Position numbers and translations under genes: made by a program. Below are positions 1 to 8,550 of a DNA stretch of 64,000 nt, piece after piece. The stretch is from Verrucomicrobiia bacterium (GTDB taxonomy: Bacteria; Verrucomicrobiota; Verrucomicrobiia; Limisphaerales; DASXHY01). Every line of letters begins with the position of its first letter. Position 1 is the first letter of the stretch. Below the pieces are notes generated by a model. The model was not told the DNA's origin. It did no database searches and worked only from the letters and a program-made list of their open reading frames with translations. Where the stretch lies: positions 25,097-89,096 of the forward strand of contig DASPIL010000021.1 of the NCBI GenBank assembly GCA_035629175.1. The letters are read 5' to 3'.

Positions 1-1336
1 CCCATGGGTTCGTTGGACCAAAGTCGGAACAACGTCATCGCCAAACCCCGGCGTGCCTTTTCCGCAAACTGCTGGCGCCAGTCGAACCAGGAGGTTCGAC
101 AACGTGAGCACCAATGATTCGGGCGTTTACTTTGCCACGGCGGGGAATTACGGCGGCGAAGTCGGCAGCCGTGAGGTGCTCCTGACAGTGCTGCCTCCCA
201 TCGCATCCATAGGCACATGGAACCAGGACGCGGAAGACGTTGTTGTAGCGAACGGCCTGGCTTATCTGGCTAGAGGAACAAACGGGCTCTCCATTGTCAG
301 CGTGACCGATCCCGCGTCGCCGCACCTGGTCGGGAGCTTCGCCACTGCGGGTTATGCTTCGAAGCTAACTGTCTGCGATGGCTTGGCCTTCGTCGCCGAG
401 GGAATTCTTGGTTTCGAGATCATCAGTGTTGCAGATCCCTCCGCTCCATTTCTGCTGGGCGGCTGCAACACCGCAGGATATGCGAGCGACATTGCCGTGC
501 GTGGAAACTTCGCATATGTGGCCGACGGAAGCGCAGGGCTCCAGATCTTCGACATCAGTAATCGAGAAGTTCCTGTTCTGGCGGGCGGCTTTTCTACCAA
601 TATCCAGCCTCGCCACATATGCCTCTCCGGCGATATCGCGTACCTCACGTCAATTGCAGCCATTGTCCCGATTGGCTCCAATTCGTCGCCTGGTGGACTG
701 CTCATCGTTAATGTCTCCGATCCAACCCACCCGTATGAAACGGGCCGTCTGGAAACGTCCGTCTTCGCAATCGCCGCCCAACAGGATTTTTTAATCGCTG
801 ACACCTCGATCATCTCCGTGACCAACCCAGCACAGCCCGCTTCGATCGGATATCTGAGCTACCAGACCCCCAATTTCCCGCGGCTTCTTCGCATCTCGGC
901 AGTACAGATCGTGAACGGATTGGTTTATCTCGTCGATTCTGACGGCAGCACCATGGAACTGATCGTGTTCGACGTACGGGAACCGGAACTCCCGGTGCCG
1001 GTCGGCTACTACCGAGGTGACGGCTATTGCAGCGCCATCTCGGTGGACGGCAATCGCGTCTATGTTGTCGGATATGACACGCCGATGCGGATCATTCAAA
1101 CGCCGTTCAATCTGAATTCCGCACCCGCGCCTGAGTTGTGGCTCTTCGGGCAGGACGGAATGAAGCTGATTCTCCGCGGGCGGCGTGGGCTGCACTACGC
1201 ACTCGAGGTTGCCGACGATTTGAACAGTCCCGAATGGCAGAGCTCCGCAACAATGCTGCTCACCAACGACACCAGGGTCTTGGACGTGCCCGAGGGTCCA
1301 CCCCAACGGTTTTTCAAAGCGAGGTGGGTGGACTGA
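1..1336 (+). CDS. LVIVD-repeat secreted protein, 5' partial
   Basis: The frame is open to the left window edge, so the gene begins upstream; the first in-frame start codon inside the window is GTG at 53, but the residues before it look coding. The first ~60 residues resemble the end of an Ig-like domain (motif STNDSGVYFATAGN). After that come several ~40-residue LVIVD-type repeats, each with a 'GLxIxxVxDPxxPxLxGxxxTxGYAxxxxV' pattern, predicted to fold as a beta-propeller. The last ~65 residues form a small beta-rich tail typical of secreted verrucomicrobial proteins. It is followed by a GH105 gene on the same strand. Probable extracellular or surface protein; the binding target is unknown. 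Confidence 0.8.
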   Translation, partial: PWVRWTKVGTTSSPNPGVPFPQTAGASRTRRFDNVSTNDSGVYFATAGNYGGEVGSREVLLTVLPPIASIGTWNQDAEDVVVANGLAYLARGTNGLSIVSVTDPASPHLVGSFATAGYASKLTVCDGLAFVAEGILGFEIISVADPSAPFLLGGCNTAGYASDIAVRGNFAYVADGSAGLQIFDISNREVPVLAGGFSTNIQPRHICLSGDIAYLTSIAAIVPIGSNSSPGGLLIVNVSDPTHPYETGRLETSVFAIAAQQDFLIADTSIISVTNPAQPASIGYLSYQTPNFPRLLRISAVQIVNGLVYLVDSDGSTMELIVFDVREPELPVPVGYYRGDGYCSAISVDGNRVYVVGYDTPMRIIQTPFNLNSAPAPELWLFGQDGMKLILRGRRGLHYALEVADDLNSPEWQSSATMLLTNDTRVLDVPEGPPQRFFKARWVD

Positions 1337-1411
1337 CCCTTGCGCAACGAAGCTTTGTTCTACGGGATATTTCGCTTTGGCTTCGATCGCGTGTTCTGTT
1401 TTAACTACCGC

Positions 1412-2578
1412 ATGCGTTCAATCCCTGGCAGCTTCTGTCTGGCTTTGGTCTTATTGTCCGCCTTAGTGACCATGGCTGGTGAGCCCCCAGGATCCTCCGC
1501 AACCTCCAATCTCGAACAAGCTGCCATTCGCGACGTCCTGAAGCGCGTGGCCGACTGGCAATTGGTCAATCCTTCATCCTCCAGCAACCGTTATACTGAA
1601 GACTGCTGGACGTGGGCGGCCTTTTACACGGGGCTGATGGCATGGAGCCGAATGGCGGACGACCCACGCTATCACAACGCCATGCTGCAGATGGGCAAAC
1701 GATTCAACTGGCAGCCGGCCCGGCGCATTTATCACGCGGACGACCATTGCGTAAGCCAGACATACCTCGAGCTTTATTTGCAGCATCGCGATCCTGCCAT
1801 GCTTCAACCCACAAAAGCGCGCTTTGATTACATCCTGGAACATCCAAACACCAACAGCCTTCAATTCGATATCCGCGGCGCGCTGGATCGATGGTCCTGG
1901 TGTGACTCGTTGTTCATGTCGCCGCCGGCCCTTGCGCGTCTCTTCACCGCGACGGGAGATCGGCGATACCTCGACTACATGACGCGCGAATGGTGGATCA
2001 CGACCGATTACCTTTACGACCGGGAAGAACGTCTCTATTTCCGCGACAGCACGTTCTTCAGCCGCCGCGAGGCAAACGGCCGCAAGATCTTCTGGAGCCG
2101 CGGCAATGGCTGGGTGCTGGCGGGGATTGCGCGGGTGCTGGAACACCTGCCGGCGGATCACCCAGATCGTCCACGATTCAACACGCTCTTTCGCGAAATC
2201 GCAGGGAAAGTTCTCGCGTGTCAACAACCCGACGGTCTTTGGCGAGCCAGCTTGCTGGACCCGCAGAGTTATCCAATGAAGGAAACCAGCGGATCCGGGT
2301 TCTTCGTGTACAGCTTCGCCTGGGGGGTCAACCACGGCCTGCTAGACCGAACGGAATTCGAACCCGGAATTCGTCGAGGTTGGCACGCGTTGGTGGAATG
2401 CGTTCAACCCGACGGAAAGCTCACGCATGTTCAGCCCGTGGGTGCCAATCCCAAAGAGTTCGAAGCATCGTCAAGTGACGTTTTCGGCGTCGGGGCCTTC
2501 CTGCTCGCAGGAAGCGAAGTCCATGCACTTGCTGTTTCGCTGTCCAAGGCCGAGCCACAAACATCAGAAAAACAATAG
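1412..2578 (+). CDS. Glycoside hydrolase family 88/105 (unsaturated rhamnogalacturonyl hydrolase-like)
   Basis: Secreted (alpha/alpha)6-barrel enzyme that would remove the unsaturated uronic acid left at oligosaccharide ends by pectate or rhamnogalacturonan lyases. Recognised by WCDSLFM (the Asp aligns with the catalytic Asp of YteR), by FWSRGNGWVLAGIARVL and by KETSGSGFFVYSFAWG. The frame extends to a TTG at 1340, but ATG 1412 is preferred because it begins a clean signal peptide (MRSIPGSFCLALVLLSALV, cleavage near MAGEPP). The protein is 388 aa, normal for GH105. It follows the LVIVD-repeat gene by 75 bp and converges on the alginate-lyase-like gene with a 13-bp gap. Exact substrate is inferred from family only. 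Confidence 0.9.
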   Translation: MRSIPGSFCLALVLLSALVTMAGEPPGSSATSNLEQAAIRDVLKRVADWQLVNPSSSSNRYTEDCWTWAAFYTGLMAWSRMADDPRYHNAMLQMGKRFNWQPARRIYHADDHCVSQTYLELYLQHRDPAMLQPTKARFDYILEHPNTNSLQFDIRGALDRWSWCDSLFMSPPALARLFTATGDRRYLDYMTREWWITTDYLYDREERLYFRDSTFFSRREANGRKIFWSRGNGWVLAGIARVLEHLPADHPDRPRFNTLFREIAGKVLACQQPDGLWRASLLDPQSYPMKETSGSGFFVYSFAWGVNHGLLDRTEFEPGIRRGWHALVECVQPDGKLTHVQPVGANPKEFEASSSDVFGVGAFLLAGSEVHALAVSLSKAEPQTSEKQ

Positions 2579-2591
2579 GGCAGTGGCTTCG

Positions 2592-3791
2592 TCATCTCAG
2601 CCATAACAGCGGCTGAGTGATGGCGATGTTTCGTTTAACCTCCCCATCTTCGGGGTCGGGCGGCAGCTCGGTCCATAGCTTGATGTATTTGGGCTCATCA
2701 AACATGAGTCCTGCAAACAGCAGGCACGGCTGGCGCGCCGGCCATCCGTTCCAGGCTTGCACATCGGGCGGATTCGGCCAACTCGACTTGTCTGCCAGAT
2801 ACGGAAAGAGGTGCTGCATCGCCCGCCGGATTCCGCGGCCGTCAGGCAACGCAAAGCGCCACAAATCATCTTCCGGCGTGGACGCGACCTGGCACAGCGA
2901 CGTCATGTTATCGAGCTGAAAAATCGAATAGGCATAAGGTTTGGTGCGGCGTAATTCCGCTGGAAAGCTGCCATCCTGCGCCATCTGCTTCGCGACGAAC
3001 ACCTCCTTGAAACGCCTGCGGACTTCAGCGAGCCGATTCGAGTCACCCGTCAGGCGCGCGAAGCACGCCACCTGCAGCCAGTACGCCACTGCATGATTGT
3101 TGCCGGTGTTTGCCTCATCACGCCCGTTCCTGCTGGTGATCATCCACTCAGTGTATTCCCTGAACCATTGTTCAACGGCTGTCGCAACCTCGCGCGAAAA
3201 GGCCGGCGACTTTCGTAATGCGAGCACCGCCAGCGGCACTTCGGCAAGGTGCAGCGTATCGATGATGCCGATCCCCCGGCCGGGAGTGATCCCCGGAATG
3301 GCCTGTGCAAAGTTGAGGCTCGGGTTCATTCGCGTTTCAGCATCAACAAAGAAAACCCGCAACAGGGTTGCGCCCTTTTCCGCGTAACGTTCCTCCCCCG
3401 AAATGCTGTAAGCCGCCGCCAGCGCTGCCACAGCGTCGCGCAACCGCATCACGCAACGGCGATGCTCCGCGAAATTTTCAGGATTGGATTCCCCGTCCCG
3501 CTGCACATATGGCAACCCGTTTGTTGTATTCGGGTTGGGCCACCAATAGTCGCCGTTCGAATAAAAATCGTGAGGTCCTCCTTCGCTCAGCTTCGCCCGG
3601 AATTGCGTGATCGTGATTGGCGCCATTGCCAGCGCGAGGTCCGCCGCACGGAAGATCCGCGCCCGATCAATTCGCTCCACATCCGCGGCCGCGAACGGGA
3701 ACTCCGTTGCCGACAGTCTCTGAACGAAAGACAAACTCCCGATGAGATAGATGACGAGACGGAAAACCTGCAGCGCGCGACCAGTGTTCAT
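2592..3791 (-). CDS. Alginate lyase-fold secreted protein (PL5-like)
   Basis: About 399 aa with an N-terminal signal (MNTGRALQVFRLVIYLIGSL), then the alpha/alpha-toroid Alginate_lyase domain. Motifs seen are GPHDFYSNGDYWWPNPNT near the start of the domain, GITPGRGIGIIDT, and NTGNNHAVAYW, whose Asn-Asn-His corresponds to the catalytic region of the family. The frame extends to 3878, but ATG 3791 directly opens the signal peptide. It would cleave uronic-acid polysaccharides by beta-elimination, matching the GH105 gene that meets it tail to tail; the two could act in sequence. The true substrate (alginate, glucuronan or other) cannot be read from the sequence. Confidence 0.82.
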   Translation of the reverse strand: MNTGRALQVFRLVIYLIGSLSFVQRLSATEFPFAAADVERIDRARIFRAADLALAMAPITITQFRAKLSEGGPHDFYSNGDYWWPNPNTTNGLPYVQRDGESNPENFAEHRRCVMRLRDAVAALAAAYSISGEERYAEKGATLLRVFFVDAETRMNPSLNFAQAIPGITPGRGIGIIDTLHLAEVPLAVLALRKSPAFSREVATAVEQWFREYTEWMITSRNGRDEANTGNNHAVAYWLQVACFARLTGDSNRLAEVRRRFKEVFVAKQMAQDGSFPAELRRTKPYAYSIFQLDNMTSLCQVASTPEDDLWRFALPDGRGIRRAMQHLFPYLADKSSWPNPPDVQAWNGWPARQPCLLFAGLMFDEPKYIKLWTELPPDPEDGEVKRNIAITQPLLWLR

Positions 3792-3899
3792 GTTTTCAAG
3801 GGATCGGGTGGACAAGTTCCAAAATAACCGCGGACAAACGCAGGCATCATGCACGACCTGGTGACGGATCCATTGCATCTCCGCGAACTCGCGGGCTAT

Positions 3900-5114
3900 T
3901 TACTTTGGCATCTCGAGACCAACTTTTGCCGCGACTTGCGAGACGTCCTTGTCGCCGCGGCCGGAGAGGTTGGCGATCAGGATTGAATCCTTGCCCATGC
4001 CTGGCGCGCGGCGGAGGACTTCAGCGATCGCGTGGGAACTCTCCAGGGCGGGAATGATTCCCTCAAGCCGGGCCAGTTTCATGAACGCTTCCAGCGCCTG
4101 CTCGTCGGTGGCGAAGGTGTATTCGGCACGATGCGCATCACGCAGGTAGGCGTGCTCAGGTCCGACCGCGGCATAATCAAGTCCAGCGCTGACACTATGC
4201 GTCGATTGAATCTGGCCGCAGTCGTCCTGCAGGATGTAGCTGCGGGTTCCCTGCAATACGCCAAGCGAGCCGCCCTGGAATCGCGCGGCATGCTTCTCAG
4301 GCTGAATGCCGAGACCGCCGGCCTCCACTCCGATCAAGCGAACGGAGGTGTCTCCAATGAACGGGTAAAACAAACCGATGGCATTCGATCCTCCGCCGAC
4401 GCAGGCCACAAGTGCGTCTGGAAGGCGCTGCTCTTTTTCGAGAATCTGCCGCCGCGCTTCGTCTCCAATCACGCGCTGGAAATTCCGCACCATGACAGGA
4501 TAAGGATGAGCGCCGTACGCGGTGCCGAGAATATAATGCGTGCTGCGGACGTTCGTGACCCAGTCGCGCATCGCCTCGTTCACGGCCTCCTTCAGCGTCT
4601 TCTGGCCCGCATGCACTGGAACGACGTCGGCCCCCAGCATCTTCATGCGGTACACGTTCAGTGCCTGCCGTTCGCAATCGACCGCTCCCATGTAGATCAC
4701 GCACTTCAAGCCAAACATGGCGCTCACGGTTGCCGTGGCGACTCCATGCTGGCCCGCGCCGGTTTCGGCGATGATCCGCGTCTTGCCCATGCGCCTGGCG
4801 AGCAGGATCTGACCGATGGCGTTGTTGATTTTGTGCGCGCCCGTGTGGAGCAGGTCTTCGCGCTTCAGGTAGATCTTTGCGCCGCCGAGTTCGCGCGTGA
4901 GCCGTTCGGCAAAATACAACGGCGTCGGGCGGCCGCAGAACTCGCGGAGGTAATACTGAAACTCGCGCTGGAATTCCGGGTCCTGCTGCGAACGAAAATA
5001 TTCCGCTTCCAGTTCCTGGAGCGGGTGCATCAGAGTTTCCGGAACGTAGCGGCCGCCGTAGGGACCGAAATGCCCCTGGGCGTCCGGAACAGTTTCAGCA
5101 ACAGGATGGTTCAT
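3900..5114 (-). CDS. trpB: Tryptophan synthase beta chain
   Basis: 404 aa, full length. Condenses indole with serine using PLP in the last step of tryptophan synthesis. The PLP lysine is in [13 protein letters not shown] (about Lys95); the phosphate-binding glycine loop is [10 protein letters not shown], and the substrate loop [10 protein letters not shown] is present. It begins with the usual leader [14 protein letters not shown]. It lies downstream of trpF on the same strand, separated by 282 bp in which no gene is seen. The next gene is the alginate-lyase-like protein, so trpA is not in its usual place directly after trpB and must be elsewhere or absent. Confidence 0.97.
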   Translation of the reverse strand: MNHPVAETVPDAQGHFGPYGGRYVPETLMHPLQELEAEYFRSQQDPEFQREFQYYLREFCGRPTPLYFAERLTRELGGAKIYLKREDLLHTGAHKINNAIGQILLARRMGKTRIIAETGAGQHGVATATVSAMFGLKCVIYMGAVDCERQALNVYRMKMLGADVVPVHAGQKTLKEAVNEAMRDWVTNVRSTHYILGTAYGAHPYPVMVRNFQRVIGDEARRQILEKEQRLPDALVACVGGGSNAIGLFYPFIGDTSVRLIGVEAGGLGIQPEKHAARFQGGSLGVLQGTRSYILQDDCGQIQSTHSVSAGLDYAAVGPEHAYLRDAHRAEYTFATDEQALEAFMKLARLEGIIPALESSHAIAEVLRRAPGMGKDSILIANLSGRGDKDVSQVAAKVGLEMPK

Positions 5115-5396
5115 GGCGGAAACCTAAGGCAAAGCGCGTGAGGGAGAAAGTGGGAATGTGGTGCGCGTCTGCAGCACGAGCGCTGACTTGCAGCCTGCTT
5201 AGGACGCTCAACAAGACGATCACGCGAGCGAATGGCGAGTTTAGTCCAACTCGCAAACAGGCCCAACGCTGCACTGGCAACTTCAAGGCTTAAGCCAAAC
5301 TGCAGGCAGGGTGTAACCGCAGCGTTCTAAACGTTTCGGCGTAATCGACGCGCAGCCGGCTTGGAAGCCAGCGATACAACAGGTTGGGAAACCTCG
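5115..5396. other. trpF-trpB intergenic region
   Basis: 282 bp without a credible reading frame. Short frames here lack coding character and start signals. No convincing terminator or leader-peptide attenuator with tandem Trp codons was seen. It may hold a separate promoter for trpB. Confidence 0.4.
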
Positions 5397-6020
5397 CTAC
5401 GCCGGCTCTCCCTTGGCTGCGCGGATGAACTCGCGAACTTTCACGTGATCCTTCACGCCCGGTGCGGATTCCACGCCGCTCGAAACGTCCACGGCAAAGG
5501 GTTGCACGCGCGTCACGGCGTCACCGACGTTCTTTGGTGTCAGGCCGCCTGCAAGAAAAATCAGGCGCCCCCACTGTTTCGCCTGCAGGGCAAGATCCCA
5601 GTTAAACTGCTCGCCCGTACCGCCAATGCTCTTTTCTGAAAACGCGTCCAACAACCAGGCGTCCGTTGGATAATCAGCGAGTTGCTTCAGGGAATCGGCA
5701 TCACGCACACGAAAGGCCTTGATGCTCATCACTCCGAATTGAACGCAGAACTCAGGCGATTCGTTGCCGTGAAACTGCACGACGTTCAGGCCGCACTCGG
5801 TGATCGCCTGGAAGACGAGATCCTCCGGCGGGTCAACAAAGACGCCCACCTTCAGCACGAATGGAGGCAGGTTGCGAACGATCGCTGCGGCTTCGCTGAC
5901 GCACACATAGCGCGGGCTTTTTTCGTAGAACATCAGGCCAATGGCGTCGGCCCCCGCCTCCGCCGCGGCAAACGCGTCGGCGGCGCTCGTGATCCCGCAG
6001 ATTTTGACTTTTACGGACAT
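5397..6020 (-). CDS. trpF: Phosphoribosylanthranilate isomerase
   Basis: 207 aa TIM-barrel enzyme converting N-(5-phosphoribosyl)anthranilate to CdRP in tryptophan synthesis. Motifs seen are VKICGITSAADA (catalytic Cys8), GADAIGLMFYEKSPRYV, VVQFHGNESPEFC, LLDAFSEKSIGGTG (catalytic Asp) and LAGGLTPKNV. The phosphate-binding end VDVSSGVESAPGVKDH is intact. It starts at an ATG 53 bp downstream of the GH43/130-like gene and reads toward trpB. No other trp gene is present in the window. Confidence 0.96.
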   Translation of the reverse strand: MSVKVKICGITSAADAFAAAEAGADAIGLMFYEKSPRYVCVSEAAAIVRNLPPFVLKVGVFVDPPEDLVFQAITECGLNVVQFHGNESPEFCVQFGVMSIKAFRVRDADSLKQLADYPTDAWLLDAFSEKSIGGTGEQFNWDLALQAKQWGRLIFLAGGLTPKNVGDAVTRVQPFAVDVSSGVESAPGVKDHVKVREFIRAAKGEPA

Positions 6021-6073
6021 TGAGTGGCCGCATCATTCCACGGAATTCCGGGAATCTCAATCGATGTCGTGGC

Positions 6074-7183
6074 TCAAGGTTTCGGACGAAGGTCGCGCGA
6101 CGTTGCCAGGGCAATGGTGCGATGGTGATTCTTGCCGCCGACCGCGCAGTAGAAATGGTACACCACTCCATCATGCTTGATGAGCCATGGCTTGTGCGCA
6201 AACGGCGTGTCGAACGGCTCGCTTGGCTTGACGAGATCCTCGCCGTCCCATTTGGTCCAGTTCACCAGGTCGCGCGAAGCCGCAAACGTGTCGAAGGCAC
6301 CCTCCTTCCAAAACGCACCAAAATAGAACATCACCCAGAGATCATTCATGCGCACCACTTGCGGATCCCCGCTGATCACGCCATGGCGCGCGCCCGCTGG
6401 CGGAAGATTCTCCAACGCAGTGCCTGAGCCGAACCGCTTCCATGTTTTCATGTCGTGCGAGGTCGCGGCAAATATCTGTTCGCTGCCGCGATTCGGCTTG
6501 GCGTTGTAAAACATTACAAACGGTGCGCCCAGCGTCCGGTGTTCATCCCGAAAAATGTAACTCTTATACAGCGTCTCTTTTTCCTGCGGGCGTGCATCGG
6601 CATCGTCCGCCCTCAGAACGGGCTTCGGAAGCTTTCGCCACGGCTCCGGACGCGAGGGATCGCTTGTGTAGCCCAGGCCGATCGCGAGCGGCGTTTTTTC
6701 GTATCCGAACAATTCGCCGCCAAGATAGGAGAGCCAATACTGCCCTTCGTATTGAAGAAGCGTATTGCTGCCGCCCCACTTGGTGTCGAAGAGCGCGACG
6801 CCTCCGCCCGCATTGGCATGATCCCATGTATTCGTGCCGCCACGATTCAGGATGGTGCCGAGGGGCTGCCAATGCAGCAGGTTCGTGCTTTCCGCCAGTT
6901 GCGTGGTGTAACCTTCAGGCGAGTTCTCAAGCAGCACATACATCATGTACCAGCGGTCTCCCGCGCGGAACACGTTTGGGCAATCAACCTTTTTTCCAGG
7001 AGGCGGCTCGAGAACAACGCCGTATTTGCACGGCGTTCTTACCTCCTCATAAATTGCCTGCATTTCGACCGGCGAAACGCCATTGGTTTCGGCGGCGTTG
7101 CTTGTGCCTGACGCCAGCAACATCAACAAGAGCGCTGTGTTCACCAGCAGGTTCCGCTCACGCGAACAGCTTAAAGTTTCCAT
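6074..7183 (-). CDS. Secreted GH43/GH130-like five-bladed propeller glycosidase
   Basis: 369 aa with a signal peptide (hydrophobic LLVNTALLLMLLASG, cleavage near NAAETNG). The rest shows the repeated pattern of five-bladed propeller glycosidases: KVDCPNVFRAGDRWYMMYVL, STNLLHWQPLG, SHDMKTWKRFGSG, SRDLVNWTKWDGED. The Asp in DCPN fits the family's first catalytic acid position. GH43 and GH130 share this look and cannot be separated by eye. Its start overlaps the end of the Gfo/Idh/MocA gene by 13 nt, so the two are almost certainly cotranscribed and translationally coupled. Probably acts on an extracytoplasmic oligosaccharide. Confidence 0.75.
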   Translation of the reverse strand: METLSCSRERNLLVNTALLLMLLASGTSNAAETNGVSPVEMQAIYEEVRTPCKYGVVLEPPPGKKVDCPNVFRAGDRWYMMYVLLENSPEGYTTQLAESTNLLHWQPLGTILNRGGTNTWDHANAGGGVALFDTKWGGSNTLLQYEGQYWLSYLGGELFGYEKTPLAIGLGYTSDPSRPEPWRKLPKPVLRADDADARPQEKETLYKSYIFRDEHRTLGAPFVMFYNAKPNRGSEQIFAATSHDMKTWKRFGSGTALENLPPAGARHGVISGDPQVVRMNDLWVMFYFGAFWKEGAFDTFAASRDLVNWTKWDGEDLVKPSEPFDTPFAHKPWLIKHDGVVYHFYCAVGGKNHHRTIALATSRDLRPKP

Positions 7184-8529
7184 GCATCTCGATACGGTTT
7201 GGGAGCCAGCAGCTTTTCCGCTGCCTCATCGCCAATCACCTTTTCCGCGGTCGGATCCCACTTCAGCGGCCGGCCTGTTTCCATCGCGGCCAGCGCGAGA
7301 TGACACAGGCTTGTGTTGCGATGCCCCGCCTCCACGTCGTAGAGCGGTTGTGTTCCCGCTTTTACAGCGTCGAGGAAGTCCCGCTTTTCACTTCTCTTGT
7401 AGGTCAGGTGCAAATCGTCCGGGCCAGGTGTCCATCGAATCAGCGCCTTGTCGCTCGCTTCAACGGAGCCTGAGTCGTTGACCTGAATCCATCCATCCGT
7501 CCCTTCATACCGCACAAAAGGCTTCGGGTCGGTTTTGCAAATCAGATCCATTCCATTCGCAAAGCGATAGGTCACTTCGAAGTCGATCACCACGTTCCAG
7601 AGATTCTCCCGCGGCGGGAACTTGCCGCTTCCCCGCACTTCAACAGGCCCTGTGTGCTCAAGGTTCATTGCCCAAAGCGCCATGTCATTCAAGTGCGCTC
7701 CCCAGTTCGCAATCATCCCGTCCGCATAATCCCGAATACAAATCCAGCCGGGCCGTTTTCCCGTGTTATGCCGCGTATGAACGCGTTGCTCGGTATAGGG
7801 GGCCTCGGGTGCAGGTCCCAGCCACATGTCGTAGTCGAGTTCCTCGGGCACAGGCATCGCCGGCTGCGGTTCCAGCGTTGGATCGCGCGGGGTGGCGGTG
7901 ATGACGCGCTGCAGCTTGCCGATCCTGCCGTTGCGAACTGCCTGAATAGCGTTGAAGAAGAACTTGCGGGAGCGGTATTCGCTATCTGTTCGAAAAACCA
8001 CTTTGGTCTCCTTCACGACGTCGCAAAGCTTGCGTCCTTCAGCAATGCTGCGCGTCAACGGCTTCTCGCAACTGATCGACTTGCCAGCGCGCGCTGCAGC
8101 GATGGCCTGGATGACGTGCCAATGGTCGGGCGTCGAGATCATCACTGCATCGATATCCTTGCGCGCGATCAGCTCCCGCCAGTCGCGGAATGTGGCGCAA
8201 CCCCTGTAGGTTCCTTCCTGCTTTGCAGCGTAGAATTCCTCGATCTGTTTTCGCGCCTGGCCCATGCGCCACGAATCCACATCGCACACGGCAACGCATT
8301 GCGCATCGTTCTCGTTGAGCAACGCGGGAATGTTTGCGTAGAACGCCTGACGCCCCGTGCCAATGAAGCCGATCGTAATCCGATTGCTCGGAGCGACTCC
8401 TCCCTCGAGGCCAAGCACGCGGGCGGGAACAATCATCGGGGCAGCGACGGCGGCAGCCGCTGCGGCGGCGGAGCGGGATAGAAAACGGCGCCGGCTCCAG
8501 TCCGGCTGCCACGACATCTTTTTGTTCAT
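7171..8529 (-). CDS. Gfo/Idh/MocA-family oxidoreductase with Tat signal
   Basis: 452 aa. The N-terminus has a twin-arginine signal (RRRFLSRSAAAAAAA followed by a cleavable AxA-like region), so the folded NAD(P)-dependent enzyme is likely exported. The Rossmann motif is ITIGFIGTGRQAF, and the EKP motif of the family is in SISCEKPLTRS. The C-terminal half carries the usual alpha/beta substrate domain with GMIANWGAHLNDMALWAM. It sits between the DUF4450-like gene (21-bp gap) and the GH43/130-like gene (13-nt overlap) as the middle gene of a three-gene transcription unit. Such exported oxidoreductases are common in glycan-degrading Verrucomicrobia and Planctomycetes; the sugar substrate is unknown. 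Confidence 0.92.
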   Translation of the reverse strand: MNKKMSWQPDWSRRRFLSRSAAAAAAAVAAPMIVPARVLGLEGGVAPSNRITIGFIGTGRQAFYANIPALLNENDAQCVAVCDVDSWRMGQARKQIEEFYAAKQEGTYRGCATFRDWRELIARKDIDAVMISTPDHWHVIQAIAAARAGKSISCEKPLTRSIAEGRKLCDVVKETKVVFRTDSEYRSRKFFFNAIQAVRNGRIGKLQRVITATPRDPTLEPQPAMPVPEELDYDMWLGPAPEAPYTEQRVHTRHNTGKRPGWICIRDYADGMIANWGAHLNDMALWAMNLEHTGPVEVRGSGKFPPRENLWNVVIDFEVTYRFANGMDLICKTDPKPFVRYEGTDGWIQVNDSGSVEASDKALIRWTPGPDDLHLTYKRSEKRDFLDAVKAGTQPLYDVEAGHRNTSLCHLALAAMETGRPLKWDPTAEKVIGDEAAEKLLAPKPYRDAWKL

Positions 8530-8550
8530 AATCGAAAAAACAGATTGGTC

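Noticed and set aside
4032..5141. 369-aa plus-strand frame opposite trpB
   Set aside because: Antisense to an intact, unmistakable trpB.
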